Source: Arthrobacter globiformis (lineage in GTDB: Bacteria > Actinomycetota > Actinomycetes > Actinomycetales > Micrococcaceae). From it: DNA of 64,000 nt. The position numbers were made by a program, and so were the translations under genes. The DNA lies in NCBI RefSeq assembly GCF_030815865.1, contig NZ_JAUSXI010000001.1, forward strand, positions 4,030,001-4,094,000, given 5' to 3'. The stretch's first letter is position 1, and the number at the start of each line of letters is the position of its first letter. Below the pieces are notes generated by a model that was not told the DNA's origin, searched no databases, and worked only from the letters and a program-made list of their open reading frames with translations. This document shows, piece by piece, positions 54,797 to 63,823 of the stretch.

Positions 54797-55861
54797 CTAG
54801 CGCACATTGCCCCCGTATGCACCAAATTCGCGCGCAGGAGTTGTCACCGCTTGGGCACTGCTGACCCCGTCCAGGATGGCCAAACGTACGACGTCGGCTG
54901 CCGCGCTCTGTAGCGTAATGAGGCTTACCTGCCGGGCGGCTTCCGTTCTCCTGTCCAGCTCCTGGCCACCGGTGGCGAGGCAGAACACGGTGTCCCCGTC
55001 AGCCAGGGTGTGGCTCGGATTCAGCGCACGTGCCAGCCCCGCGTGGGCAGCCGAGGCGGTCCGCTTGCACTCGGCCACGTCGAGCACCGCGTTAGTGGCG
55101 ACGACGACGAGGGTTGTGTTGAGCGGTAGCTGATTAAGCTTCTCGGCCGAGCCCCGCTGATTGAGCTTGTCTTCCCGCTGATTGAGCCTGTCGAAATCAC
55201 CGGCCTCGGTTTCGACAAGCTCAACCACCGGACTGGAGGGCTCAACCGGCGGACCCGGCGGCAGCCCCAGGGCATTGACCACTGCCAACGCCCCGACTAC
55301 CACACCGTTCTCCAGGGTGACCGACGCTGTGCCCACTCCCCCTTTGAACTTCCCGCGCCCGATGACGGCTCCGGTGCCGGCACCCACATTGCCGCGTTCG
55401 ACGTCGTGCCCTTCCGCCTGCGCGGCCGCGGCGACTGCCGCCGCGTAGCCCATGGCCTCATCCGGTCGGGCGCTGAAGTCGCCGCCGCGGCCGAGGTCAA
55501 AGATGGCGGCAGCGGGAACGATGGGAACCACCCCTCCCGTCACGGCGAAGCCTCGGCCCTGCTCCTCGCACCAGCGCTGGACGCCGTGTGCGGTGACCAG
55601 GCCGTAGGCGCTGCCGCCGGTGAGCACCACGGCGTCCACCGTCCGCACCAGCGTGGTGGGGTCCAGGGCATCGGTCTCATGGGTGCCTGGTCCTCCCCCG
55701 CGAACGTCCACCGAGCCGACTGTCCCCGCAGGGGGCAGCACTACGGTCACCCCCGTCAGCCACCCGCCGTCGGACTTCTGCTGGTGCCCCACACGCACGC
55801 CCGGCACATCGGTGATCTTTCCCTGCGCCGCGGCTCCGTCACTCGGTCCCATGGCTCCCAT
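54797..55861 (-). CDS. P1/S58-family aminopeptidase (DmpA-like) with an in-frame repeat insertion
   Basis: 354 residues from the ATG at 55859-55861 (another ATG lies 9 bases later). Typical segments are ITDVPGVRVGHQQ, VLTGGSAYGLVTAHGVQRW, GNVGAGTGAVIGRGKFKGGVG and NTTLVVVATNAVLDVAECKR; the Thr after LPLN is the expected autocleavage nucleophile. Just before it, about 35 residues (VVELVETE, DFDRLNQR and KLNQ words) are encoded by copies of a dispersed DNA repeat and are not family sequence. IS481 ends lie 46 bases upstream of the start and may have cut the gene from its original promoter. Confidence 0.82.
   Translation of the reverse strand: MGAMGPSDGAAAQGKITDVPGVRVGHQQKSDGGWLTGVTVVLPPAGTVGSVDVRGGGPGTHETDALDPTTLVRTVDAVVLTGGSAYGLVTAHGVQRWCEEQGRGFAVTGGVVPIVPAAAIFDLGRGGDFSARPDEAMGYAAAVAAAAQAEGHDVERGNVGAGTGAVIGRGKFKGGVGTASVTLENGVVVGALAVVNALGLPPGPPVEPSSPVVELVETEAGDFDRLNQREDKLNQRGSAEKLNQLPLNTTLVVVATNAVLDVAECKRTASAAHAGLARALNPSHTLADGDTVFCLATGGQELDRRTEAARQVSLITLQSAAADVVRLAILDGVSSAQAVTTPAREFGAYGGNVR
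55129..55229. repeat. Dispersed repeat cluster inside the P1 peptidase gene
   Basis: Three direct copies of GCTGATTGAGCTTGTC-like units start at 55129, 55156 and 55177, and one inverted copy GGTTTCGACAAGCTCAACCA lies at 55208-55229, so the third and fourth can form a hairpin. The GCTGATTGAGCCTGTCGAAA / GGTTTCGACAAGCTCAACCA pair is a word I recognise as a dispersed intergenic repeat in this group of actinobacteria. Here it is translated. Confidence 0.75.
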
Positions 55862-55891
55862 TCTGCCCCACCCAACTAAGTAGCAGTTGTG

Positions 55892-55906
55892 GGCGTTCCC
55901 AGCGCT
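55892..55906. repeat. Left target-site duplication of the IS481 element
   Basis: GGCGTTCCCAGCGCT, repeated exactly at 57316-57330 on the other side of the element. A 15-base duplication is at the long end of what is known for IS481 members. Confidence 0.75.
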
Positions 55907-57315
55907 TGTCATGTCTCAGGACCTCGTGGACACTTCCTGTCTCAGGACTTCGTAGACATTTGATGTCTCATGGCTATGTGGACACTTCGTTCTCTGGCGT
56001 TGGCTGGCGGGCTTTGAGCGTCGGGTAGATGCTCCGTTTCTTGCGGGCTCCCCGGGGGTTGGCTGCGACCCCTGAGGGTTTGCCGTTGCCGACGTAGGGA
56101 GTGCCTTGGGCCGGCCGGCGGTGGCTGATGATTTCGGTCCCTTGCGCTCCGAAGAACATGATGACGGCATCGTCGTAGAGGATATGGACAGTCGTTCCGA
56201 TGTGTTCATTGCCCAGTTTGAAATGGGTTCCCAGGATCGTCGCGCACCCGTTCCGGTCCACTGTCCGTTGCGCGCTTCGCCGGCCCGGTCCGGCCACGGC
56301 CGGTTCCGGCGGGGCGGGCGGGGGTGTCTTCGGGGTGGCGTCCCAGGCTTCCCGGGGAGTCAGGCCGGGAGGCAGGCCCTGATGTTCACGTTCGTTGTTG
56401 TAGTAGAGATCGAAGGCATCGACCTGTAATTGCAGGACGGGCATTGATGGCGCCGGCGGCTGCCGGTGCAGGTATCTGTGCAGGGTCTGATGGAAGCGTT
56501 CGTTCTTGCCCTGGGTGGTGGGCTTATAGGGTTTGCCCGTGATCGGCTCGATGCCCCTGGCTTTGAGGAATTCGACCAGCGCGCCGGTGCGTCCGCGGCG
56601 GGTGGGGTTCAGGGCCGAGCCGTTGTCGGAGAGGAATTTCTGCGGTGCACCGTGGCATTCGATGGCCAGCGTGACGACGGCGATCGCGGCGGCACTGGTT
56701 TCCCCGGTGGCCACCAGGGACGCCAGTGCCAGACGTGAATGGTCATCAATGAGCTGGAAGATCGCCACCTTCCTCCCGTCGGCGAGCTGCCACTCGGTCG
56801 AGTCGATCTGCCAGCACGCATTGGGCTGGGGATAGACGAACCTTTTGTAAGCGCTTCGCGGCTTCTTTCTCGGCTCCGGCACCACGACCCCCGGCCCGGG
56901 CAAAGATTCTGGCGACCGTGGCCCGGGACGGCGGCCTAAAGCCCTGCCTGGAGAGCTTTGCGATGACAGAGAGCGGGCCGTGGTCCAAGCCCAGCTTCTT
57001 GAGCTCCGCCCGGGCACCGAGCAGCAGATCCACCATGCCCGGTGCAGTCGCGGTCGGCATCGCAGAGGGAAGCGTGGGCCTCTTCTCCAGCGCTTTCACC
57101 GGCCCGACCTCAGCGGCCGCCGCCCGGACCCGGTAGAACCAGGCCCGGGAAACATTGTGCTTCCTGCAGAATGCGCTCACCGCACCCCTGGGCGAATCCT
57201 CGGACCATGTCGCAACACAGCAGCAAACCCGCAGCCCAAGTGTCCACGAGGTCCTGAGACAGAGTGTCTACGAAGTCATGAGACAGAACTGTCCATTAAG
57301 TCATGAGACTCCACA
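55907..57315 (-). mobile_element. IS481-family insertion sequence, 1409 bp
   Basis: Bounded by 15-base direct repeats. Each end carries three roughly 21-base units of the form TGTCTCATGACTTCGTGGACA: left at 55912, 55938 and 55964 (spacing 26), right, in inverse orientation, ending near 57261, 57285 and 57310 (spacing 24-25). The extreme ends are TGTCATGTCTCA and, inverted, TGTGGAGTCTCA. Inside is one transposase gene broken by a single-base frameshift. The element lies in the loop of a palindrome between map and the P1 peptidase gene. Confidence 0.85.
55974..57180 (-). pseudogene. IS481-family transposase, frameshifted
   Basis: The N-terminal frame (start 57180) has the helix-turn-helix region MSAFCRKHNVSRAWFYRVRA and RPPSRATVARIFARAG. 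The DDE half lies in another frame ending at 55974: PNACWQIDSTEWQLADGRK (first D), KFLSDNGSALNPTRRG (second D) and TQGKNERFHQTLHRYLH (E). The frames join at a run of five C at 56888-56892 (G on the coding strand); removing one G gives the continuous IFARAG-VVVPEPRKKPRSAYKRF. The C-terminal extension of about 100 residues is usual for some IS481 members. Presumed inactive unless the extra base is an error or frameshifting occurs. Confidence 0.85.
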
Positions 57316-57330
57316 GGCGTTCCCAGCGCT
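57316..57330. repeat. Right target-site duplication of the IS481 element
   Basis: GGCGTTCCCAGCGCT, identical to 55892-55906. Confidence 0.75.
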
Positions 57331-57351
57331 GAGAACGCCATGTGCTGCTAC

Positions 57352-58194
57352 CTAGTTGGGCAATCCTTGGGGAATCGGGACCGGCACCACGCCAAGGGGC
57401 GCAAGCCTGGCCGCGCCGCCGTCGGGCGCCGACAGTACCCAAATGCCCTTCTCATGCACGGCCACGGAATGCTCCCACTGGCACGAACGCTTGCCGTCGG
57501 TGGTGACCACGGTCCAGTCGTCCTCCAGCACTGCCGTCTCGATGCCGCCGCGCACCAGCATCGGTTCGATGGCCAGGCACAGGCCGGGGCGGATCTTTGG
57601 ACCGCGGTGGCTGGTGCGGTAGTTCAGGACGTCGGGGGCCATGTGCATCTCTGAGCCGATGCCGTGGCCCACATAGTCCTCGAGGATGCCCAGCGGCTTG
57701 CCCGGAACCGAGGAGACATAGTCGTCAACTGCCGCGCCGACGTCGCCGACGAACTTGCCCTTGGCCAGGGCGGCGATGCCTTGCCACATGGCCGTCTCGG
57801 TGACGTCGGAGAGGCGCTGGTCCTCCGGGTCCGGCGTTCCCACGATCACAGTCCGCGCCGAGTCGGAGTGCCAGCCGTTGACGATCGCGCCACCGTCGAT
57901 TGAGATGATGTCCCCGTCCTTCAGGACTTTGTCGCCCGGGATGCCGTGGACCACTTCCTCGTTGACCGACGTGCAGATGGTGGCGGGGAACCCGTGGTAG
58001 CCGAGGAAGTTGGACTTGGCGCCCGCCTCGAGCAACACGGCAGCGAAGACCGCGTCGAGCTGCCGGGTGGTGACGCCCGGGGCTGCCGCGGCCACGGCCG
58101 CGTCGAGGGCGCGGCTCAGGACGAGCCCGGCCTCGTGCATGGTCCGCATCTGGGCGTTGGTCTTATATTCAATCCGTGGCTGGCCGAATGCCAT
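57352..58194 (-). CDS. map: Methionine aminopeptidase, type I
   Basis: Removes initiator methionine. 280 residues. The metal ligands are in IISIDGGAIVNGWHSDSART (two aspartates), VGHGIGSEMHMAP (histidine) and LCLAIEPMLVRGG plus CQWEHSVAVHEKG (glutamates). Conserved HGIPGDKVLKDGD precedes them. Follows adk by 126 bases in secY-adk-map. Its TAG stop lies in the palindrome arm that the IS481 insertion split. Confidence 0.96.
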   Translation of the reverse strand: MAFGQPRIEYKTNAQMRTMHEAGLVLSRALDAAVAAAAPGVTTRQLDAVFAAVLLEAGAKSNFLGYHGFPATICTSVNEEVVHGIPGDKVLKDGDIISIDGGAIVNGWHSDSARTVIVGTPDPEDQRLSDVTETAMWQGIAALAKGKFVGDVGAAVDDYVSSVPGKPLGILEDYVGHGIGSEMHMAPDVLNYRTSHRGPKIRPGLCLAIEPMLVRGGIETAVLEDDWTVVTTDGKRSCQWEHSVAVHEKGIWVLSAPDGGAARLAPLGVVPVPIPQGLPN

Positions 58195-58320
58195 CAGCGG
58201 TTTTTCCTTTCAGTGTGCCTCCCCGTTCTGGTTGCCTGATGCGGGCCCAAAAGCGCGGGGCTAAATGCCGGAGGCCCCTCCCGGTGGTGCGGGAGGAGCC
58301 TCGTAGCGTTGGAACTAATT

Positions 58321-58899
58321 TCAGGCGGCCTGAGCTTCCTTGATGGCCTGCATGACGCGGTCGGTGACCTCGTCGATTTGGCCGATGCCGTCAACCTGGG
58401 TCAGGATGCCGCGTTCGGCGTACTTGGCCACGACGGCTTCGGTCTGCTCGTGGTAGAGGTCCAGGCGGTGGCGGATGACGGCCTCGTTGTCGTCACTGCG
58501 TCCGGTTTCCTTCGCGCGGCCCAGCAGTCGGGCCACGAGTTCCTCATCATCGGCGGTGAGCTGCAGGACGACGTCCAGCTTCTGGTCGCCGTCGGCCAGG
58601 ATCTGGTCCAGGTAGTCAACCTGTGCGGTGGTGCGGGGGTAGCCGTCCAGGAGGAAGCCGTTCTCGACGTCGCCTTCGCTGAGGCGGTCGCGGACCATCT
58701 TATTGGTCACGCTGTCCGGGACGAAGTCGCCCGCGTCCATGTACTTCTTGGCCTCAACGCCAAGCGGGGTCTCACCCTTCACGTTGGCGCGGAAGATGTC
58801 ACCGGTGGAAATCGCAACGACGCCGAGGCGTTCTGAAATGCGTTCCGCCTGCGTGCCCTTGCCCGAACCCGGTGGTCCGATAATCAACATTCTGGTCAT
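58321..58899 (-). CDS. adk: Adenylate kinase, short form
   Basis: AMP + ATP to 2 ADP. 192 residues. P-loop LIIGPPGSGKGTQAERI, AISTGDIFRANVK (AMP site) and FLLDGYPRTTAQVDYL. The LID region is short and lacks zinc cysteines, as in actinobacteria. Its start overlaps the secY stop by 4 bases. Confidence 0.97.
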   Translation of the reverse strand: MTRMLIIGPPGSGKGTQAERISERLGVVAISTGDIFRANVKGETPLGVEAKKYMDAGDFVPDSVTNKMVRDRLSEGDVENGFLLDGYPRTTAQVDYLDQILADGDQKLDVVLQLTADDEELVARLLGRAKETGRSDDNEAVIRHRLDLYHEQTEAVVAKYAERGILTQVDGIGQIDEVTDRVMQAIKEAQAA

Positions 58900-60206
58900 C
58901 GCAATAGCCCTTCGTAGTGACGCTGCTGTAGCTGCGCGTCAATTTGCTTGACGGTTTCCAGGCCAACGCCCACCATGATCAGGATCGAGGTGCCACCGAA
59001 CGGGAAGTTCTGGTTTGCGTTGATCAGCACGAGCGCCACCAGCGGGATCAGTGCCACGAAGCCAAGGTAGAAGGCGCCGGGCAGCGTGATCCGCGACAGG
59101 ACGTACTGCAGGTAATCCGCGGTCGGCTTGCCGGCACGGATACCCGGAATGAAGCCGCCGTATTTCTTCATGTTGTCGGAGACCTCTTCAGGGTTGAAGG
59201 TGATCGCCACATAGAAGTAGGTAAAGAAAACGATCATGGCGAAGTACATCACCATGTAAATGGGGTGGTCACCGCGGGTCAGGTTGTTGTTGATCCACTC
59301 AACCCACGGCTGGATGGACTCCCCCGGCTTCGGCTGGTTGAACTGGGAGATCAACGCCGGCAGATACAGCATCGAGGAGGCGAAGATGACGGGAATGACG
59401 CCGGCCATGTTCACCTTGATGGGAATGTAGGTGCTGGTGCCGCCCACTGTGCGGCGGCCGATCATCCGCTTGGCGTACTGCACCGGGATGCGGCGCTGGG
59501 ACTGCTCAACGAAGACCACCAGGGCAACGGTCAGCAGGCCGATGGCCAGCACGATGAAGAACGTGCCCGGGCCCTGGGCGGACCAGATGGCGCCCAGCGA
59601 AGTGGGGAAGCCTGCAGCGATGGCCGTGAAGATCAGCAGCGACATGCCGTTGCCGACGCCCTTCTCGGTCACGAGCTCACCCATCCACATGATGAGGCCG
59701 GTGCCGGCCGTCAGCGTGATGACGATGAGGATCGTGGTGATGACGCTCTGGTCAGGGATGATCGGCAGGTTGCAGCCGGGCAGCAACTGGCCGGATCGCG
59801 CCAGCGACACCAGCGTCGTGGCGTTCAGCAGGCCAAGGGCGATCGTCAGGTACCGCGTGTACTGCGTCAGCTTGGACTGCCCGGAGGCGCCCTCTTCGTA
59901 CAGCTGCTGGAAACGCGGGATGACCACACGCAGAAGCTGCACAATGATGCTCGCCGTGATGTACGGCATGATTCCCAGGGCGAAGATGGAGACCTGCAGC
60001 AATGCACCGCCGCTGAAAAGATTGACGAGCTGGTAGATCCCGCCCTGGGTCTGCCCGTTCGACAAGCATTGCTGGACATTCTGGTAGCTCACACCAGGCG
60101 AGGGGATGAAGGCTCCCAAGCGGAAGATTGTGATGATTCCCAGCGTGAACAACAACTTGCGTCGCAGATCAGGCGTCCGAAACGCCCGGCCGAATGCGCT
60201 TAGCAA
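58896..60206 (-). CDS. secY: Preprotein translocase subunit SecY
   Basis: 436 residues, ten membrane helices. RTPDLRRKLLFTLGIITIFR at the N-terminus, PYITASIIVQLL, the loop VEQSQRRIPVQYAKR (cytoplasmic, ribosome/SecA contact) and PGIRAGKPTADYLQYVLSRIT near the end are canonical. Forms the Sec channel. A strong terminator at 60321-60360 separates it from rplO, so secY-adk-map probably has its own promoter in the 60207-60320 interval. Confidence 0.97.
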   Translation of the reverse strand: MLSAFGRAFRTPDLRRKLLFTLGIITIFRLGAFIPSPGVSYQNVQQCLSNGQTQGGIYQLVNLFSGGALLQVSIFALGIMPYITASIIVQLLRVVIPRFQQLYEEGASGQSKLTQYTRYLTIALGLLNATTLVSLARSGQLLPGCNLPIIPDQSVITTILIVITLTAGTGLIMWMGELVTEKGVGNGMSLLIFTAIAAGFPTSLGAIWSAQGPGTFFIVLAIGLLTVALVVFVEQSQRRIPVQYAKRMIGRRTVGGTSTYIPIKVNMAGVIPVIFASSMLYLPALISQFNQPKPGESIQPWVEWINNNLTRGDHPIYMVMYFAMIVFFTYFYVAITFNPEEVSDNMKKYGGFIPGIRAGKPTADYLQYVLSRITLPGAFYLGFVALIPLVALVLINANQNFPFGGTSILIMVGVGLETVKQIDAQLQQRHYEGLLR

Positions 60207-60320
60207 GCGTCCTCCTCAGTTGTTAATAAGTCTCGTGATGCAGGTCTATAAACCCAACAACCGAGTCTAACCGGTGTTTGCGGCATGCGAACAATCCGGA
60301 AGACCCAATAGGTATGAAAA

Positions 60321-60360
60321 AACTCCCGGCACAGGGGCCTCGGCCCCCGTGCCGGGAGTT
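60321..60360 (-). terminator. Intrinsic terminator between rplO and secY
   Basis: AACTCCCGGCAC (60321-60332) pairs perfectly with GTGCCGGGAGTT (60349-60360), and an inner GGGGCC/GGCCCC stem adds to it. On the minus strand it is followed by about six T, a textbook Rho-independent terminator ending the spc operon. Confidence 0.92.
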
Positions 60361-60402
60361 TGCGCAGCAGGCTGTTGCCCGCCGGCTCCGGGACAGAATC
60401 CC

Positions 60403-60897
60403 TTAGAGCGCGGTGGTGCTTCCGCCGGCTGCAGCGATCTTTTCAGCGGCGCTGGCCGAGAATGCGTGAACGGTGACGTCAACCTTGACGGTGATGTCGC
60501 CGGTGCCAAGCACCTTCACGGGCTGGTTCTTGCGAACGGCACCCTTTTCGACCAGGTTCTCCACGGTGACAGCGCCACCTTCCGGGAACAGCTCGTTGAG
60601 CTTGTCCAGGTTTACAACCTGGAACTCAACCCGGAACGGGTTCTTGAAGCCGCGCAGCTTCGGCAGGCGCATGTGCAGCGGCAGCTGGCCGCCGGCAAAG
60701 CCAGCCTTGATCTGGTAGCGGGCCTTCGTACCCTTGGTACCGCGACCGGCGGTCTTACCCTTGGAACCTTCACCACGACCAACACGGGTCTTGGCGGTCT
60801 TGGAACCCGGGGCGGGACGCAGGTGGTGAACCTTCAGAGCGCTCTGCTTCTCAGCAGCGGCGGTCTCGGCCTTCTCGGCCGTGTTCTTCTCTGCCAT
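60403..60897 (-). CDS. rplO: 50S ribosomal protein L15
   Basis: 164 residues. The core starts [20 protein letters not shown] and has [17 protein letters not shown] and [18 protein letters not shown]. About 18 Ala/Glu/Lys-rich residues precede it. The start codon shares one base with the rpmD stop (TAATG). Confidence 0.97.
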   Translation of the reverse strand: MAEKNTAEKAETAAAEKQSALKVHHLRPAPGSKTAKTRVGRGEGSKGKTAGRGTKGTKARYQIKAGFAGGQLPLHMRLPKLRGFKNPFRVEFQVVNLDKLNELFPEGGAVTVENLVEKGAVRKNQPVKVLGTGDITVKVDVTVHAFSASAAEKIAAAGGSTTAL

Positions 60898-61103
60898 TAC
60901 TTCGCCTCCTCAACATTCACGAGGTGCGGAACCGTGTTGAGCATTCCAACGGTCACGGCGTCAGCAGTGCGGACAACGGTGTGTCCGATCCGCTTGAGGC
61001 CGAGCGACCGAAGGGTGTCGCGCTGGTTCTGCTTGGCGCCAATGACGCCCTTAATCTGGGTGATCTCCAACTTGGCGTCGGAGGGAGTCAGGTTCTTAGC
61101 CAT
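60897..61103 (-). CDS. rpmD: 50S ribosomal protein L30
   Basis: 68 residues with [20 protein letters not shown] and [20 protein letters not shown]. It follows rpsE by 3 bases and overlaps rplO by one. Confidence 0.97.
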   Translation of the reverse strand: MAKNLTPSDAKLEITQIKGVIGAKQNQRDTLRSLGLKRIGHTVVRTADAVTVGMLNTVPHLVNVEEAK

Positions 61104-61106
61104 AAC

Positions 61107-61823
61107 CTAGACACCTGCCTTCTGGTTCATCAGAGCCTTCACCAGTGCCGGCGGAGCGATCTCGTCGAGGGGCAGGCCGCGGCGTGCTGCCACGGCTGCC
61201 GGCTCTTCGAGGCGCTTCAGGGCATCAACGGTCGCGTGAACGATGTTGATGGCGTTGGAGGAACCGAGCGACTTGGAGAGGATGTCGTGGATGCCCACGC
61301 ACTCCAGTACTGCACGGACCGGACCACCGGCAATAACACCGGTACCGGCGGAAGCCGGACGCAGCATTACGACACCAGCAGCGGCTTCACCCTGAACGCG
61401 GTGAGGAATGGTGTTGCCAACGCGGGGAACGCGGAAGAAGGACTTCTTGGCCTCTTCAACGCCCTTGGCGATAGCAGCGGGAACTTCCTTGGCCTTGCCG
61501 TAGCCGACGCCGACCATACCGTTACCGTCACCAACGACGACGAGTGCGGTGAAGCTGAAGCGACGACCACCCTTGACGACCTTGGAAACGCGGTTGATGG
61601 TGACAACGCGCTCTACGAACTGGTTCTTCTCGGCTTCACGTCCGCCATCGCGGCCGCCACGGCCACCGCGGTCGCCGCGGCCCTGGCCACGGTCGCCACG
61701 CTCGCCGCGACGGGCGCCACCACGGCGGTCATCGGCAGCGGGGGCAGTGGTCTCAGCAGCTGCGGCTTCGGGGGCCTTTTCTTCTGCAGACACAGTGTCC
61801 TTTTCCTTGTTTGCTTCGGTCAC
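61107..61823 (-). CDS. rpsE: 30S ribosomal protein S5 with long acidic/RGG-rich N-terminus
   Basis: 238 residues, about 70 more than E. coli S5. The core starts [20 protein letters not shown], with [20 protein letters not shown] and [20 protein letters not shown]. The first 65 residues are Ala/Glu-rich followed by many RGG/RGD-like words. The start overlaps the rplR stop by 4 bases. Confidence 0.97.
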   Translation of the reverse strand: MTEANKEKDTVSAEEKAPEAAAAETTAPAADDRRGGARRGERGDRGQGRGDRGGRGGRDGGREAEKNQFVERVVTINRVSKVVKGGRRFSFTALVVVGDGNGMVGVGYGKAKEVPAAIAKGVEEAKKSFFRVPRVGNTIPHRVQGEAAAGVVMLRPASAGTGVIAGGPVRAVLECVGIHDILSKSLGSSNAINIVHATVDALKRLEEPAAVAARRGLPLDEIAPPALVKALMNQKAGV

Positions 61824-62203
61824 AGTGACAGCCCACCTTCGCGTGCGCCGTCAGCGACGGCGGCGATCCGGCCGTGGTACTTGTTACCACCACGGTCGAA
61901 GACAACAGCTTCGACGCCGGCAGCCTTGGCGCGCTCGGCGACGAGTTCGCCAACGCGCTTGGCCTTGGCGGTCTTGTCACCGTCGAATGCACGAAGGTCA
62001 GCTTCCAGAGTGGACGCGCTCGCTACGGTCTGGCCAATGGTGTCGTCGACAACCTGGACAAATACGTGGCGTGCGGAGCGGTTGACGACCAGACGAGGAC
62101 GTACAGCCGTTCCGGAGATGCGCTTGCGGATACGAAGCTGGCGGCGGCTGCGTGAAGCAGACTTGCTCTTGTTCGTACGCTTCTTGTTAATGGCGATGGC
62201 CAT
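61820..62203 (-). CDS. rplR: 50S ribosomal protein L18
   Basis: 127 residues. [20 protein letters not shown] and [13 protein letters not shown] are present, with the 5S rRNA-binding basic N-terminus. It overlaps rpsE by 4 bases and follows rplF by 2. Confidence 0.97.
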   Translation of the reverse strand: MAIAINKKRTNKSKSASRSRRQLRIRKRISGTAVRPRLVVNRSARHVFVQVVDDTIGQTVASASTLEADLRAFDGDKTAKAKRVGELVAERAKAAGVEAVVFDRGGNKYHGRIAAVADGAREGGLSL

Positions 62204-62205
62204 GG

Positions 62206-62742
62206 TTACTTACCAGCCTTTCCGACCTTGCGGCGGATGACTTCGCCCGCGTAGCGAATGCCCTTGCCCTTGTACGGGTCAGGCTTACGCAGCTTGCGAA
62301 TGTTGGCAGCAACCTCGCCGACCTGCTGCTTATTGATGCCTGAGACAGAGAGCTTGGTCGGTCCCTCTACTGCAAAGGTGATGCCAGCCGGAGCCGAAAC
62401 GTTGACCGGGTGGCTGTAGCCGAGAGCGAACTCAAGGTCAGATCCCTTGGCCTGAACGCGGTAACCGGTACCGACGATTTCGAGCTTCTTCTCGTAGCCT
62501 GCGGTGACGCCCTGGATCATGTTGGAGATCAGGGTGCGGGTCAGGCCGTGGAGCGAACGGGAGGCCCGCTCGTCGTTCGGGCGGGTGACGGTCAGGGTGC
62601 TGTCTTCCAGCGCAACCTCGATCGGGCTGGCCACAGTGTGGCTCAGCTCGCCCTTGGAACCCTTGACGCTGACGACAGAGCCGTCAACCTTGACCTCAAC
62701 GCCGGCAGGAACGGTGATGGGGAGACGTCCAATACGTGACAT
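62206..62742 (-). CDS. rplF: 50S ribosomal protein L6
   Basis: 178 residues. [20 protein letters not shown] at the start, [20 protein letters not shown] in the middle and [20 protein letters not shown] near the end. Confidence 0.98.
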   Translation of the reverse strand: MSRIGRLPITVPAGVEVKVDGSVVSVKGSKGELSHTVASPIEVALEDSTLTVTRPNDERASRSLHGLTRTLISNMIQGVTAGYEKKLEIVGTGYRVQAKGSDLEFALGYSHPVNVSAPAGITFAVEGPTKLSVSGINKQQVGEVAANIRKLRKPDPYKGKGIRYAGEVIRRKVGKAGK

Positions 62743-62760
62743 TATTCTCTTCCTTTCCCG

Positions 62761-63159
62761 TTACCAGACGTAAGCGAGGACTTCGCCGCCCACGCCCTTC
62801 TTGCCGGCCTGCTTGTCAGTCAGGAGGCCGGAAGAGGTGGACAGGATAGCGATACCCAGGCCACCCAGCACGTGCGGCAGGTTGGTGGACTTCGCGTAAA
62901 CGCGGAGACCCGGCTTGGAAATACGACGGACACCCGCGATTGAACGCTCGCGGTTCGGACCGAACTTGAGATCAAGGGTCAGCTTCTTGCCAACTTCAGC
63001 GTCCTCTTCCTTCCAGCCGGCGATAAAACCTTCGGCCTTCAGGATGTCAGCAACGCGAGCCTTGAGCTTGCTGTAAGGCATAGACACGGAATCGTGGTAT
63101 GCCGAGTTTGCGTTACGCAGGCGCGTAAGCATATCTGCGACAGGATCTGTCATAGTCAT
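62761..63159 (-). CDS. rpsH: 30S ribosomal protein S8
   Basis: 132 residues. [20 protein letters not shown] and the C-terminal [20 protein letters not shown] are canonical. The 82-base space to rplE holds no rpsN, so S14 must be encoded elsewhere. Confidence 0.98.
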   Translation of the reverse strand: MTMTDPVADMLTRLRNANSAYHDSVSMPYSKLKARVADILKAEGFIAGWKEEDAEVGKKLTLDLKFGPNRERSIAGVRRISKPGLRVYAKSTNLPHVLGGLGIAILSTSSGLLTDKQAGKKGVGGEVLAYVW

Positions 63160-63241
63160 TTGGGCACTTGCCCTTCCTCATAACGGTTTCCGCCGTTCTG
63201 TCCCTGTGGGATCAGAGCGGCCGGACCTTTTACGTAGTTAA

Positions 63242-63823
63242 TTAAGCTTCGGTTTTGAACGGGAAACCAAGCGCCTTGAGCAGCGCGCGGCCTTCGTCAT
63301 CGGTCTTGGCAGTGGTAACAACCGTGATGTCCATACCGCGGGTGCGGTCGATGGAGTCCTGGTCGATCTCGTGGAACATAACCTGCTCGGTCAGACCGAA
63401 GGTGTAGTTGCCGTTGCCATCAAACTGCTTGCCGCTGAGGCCGCGGAAGTCGCGGATACGGGGCAGGGCCAGCGTGACCAGACGGTCCACGAATTCCCAC
63501 ATGCGGTCGCCACGCAGGGTTGCGTGTGCACCAATGGGCATGCCTTCGCGCAGCTTGAACTGGGCGATCGACTTGCGGGCCTTGGTGACCTGCGGCTTCT
63601 GGCCGGTGATCAGGGTGAGGTCGCGGACAGCGCCGTCGATCAGCTTGGAGTCCTTGGCGGCATCTCCAACACCCATGTTCACTACAACCTTGACCAGACG
63701 GGGAACCTGGTTCACGTTCTCGTACTTGAATTCCTCAAGAAGCGTGCTCTTGATGGAATCGGCGTACTTGGTCTTCAGACGAGGAACGATCTTCGTTGCC
63801 GGAGTCTCGAGAGTCTCAGTCAT
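63242..63823 (-). CDS. rplE: 50S ribosomal protein L5
   Basis: 193 residues. [40 protein letters not shown] and [20 protein letters not shown] are diagnostic. Its start shares one base with the rplX stop. Confidence 0.98.
   Translation of the reverse strand: MTETLETPATKIVPRLKTKYADSIKSTLLEEFKYENVNQVPRLVKVVVNMGVGDAAKDSKLIDGAVRDLTLITGQKPQVTKARKSIAQFKLREGMPIGAHATLRGDRMWEFVDRLVTLALPRIRDFRGLSGKQFDGNGNYTFGLTEQVMFHEIDQDSIDRTRGMDITVVTTAKTDDEGRALLKALGFPFKTEA

Larger units (their letters stand above)
55871..57360. repeat. Arms of a large palindrome split by the IS element
   Basis: The left arm 55871-55898 (begins CCCAACTAAGTAGCAG and ends GGGCGTTC) matches the reverse complement of the right arm 57333-57360 (begins GAACGCC and ends CTGCTACCTAGTTGGG), with a few mismatches in the middle. 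Without the IS these would be one hairpin of about 28 base pairs with loop CCCAGCGCTGA. The right arm contains the map stop codon, so the hairpin probably terminated map. Confidence 0.75.

Noticed and set aside
55797..55912. P1 peptidase start at 55912
   Set aside because: This start would use the end of the IS481 element and the palindrome arm as coding sequence; the ATG at 55861 precedes the conserved core and is more plausible.
56885..56900. Programmed -1 frameshift in the transposase
   Set aside because: The shift needed is +1 (or -2), there is no slippery heptamer, and IS481 members are normally one frame.
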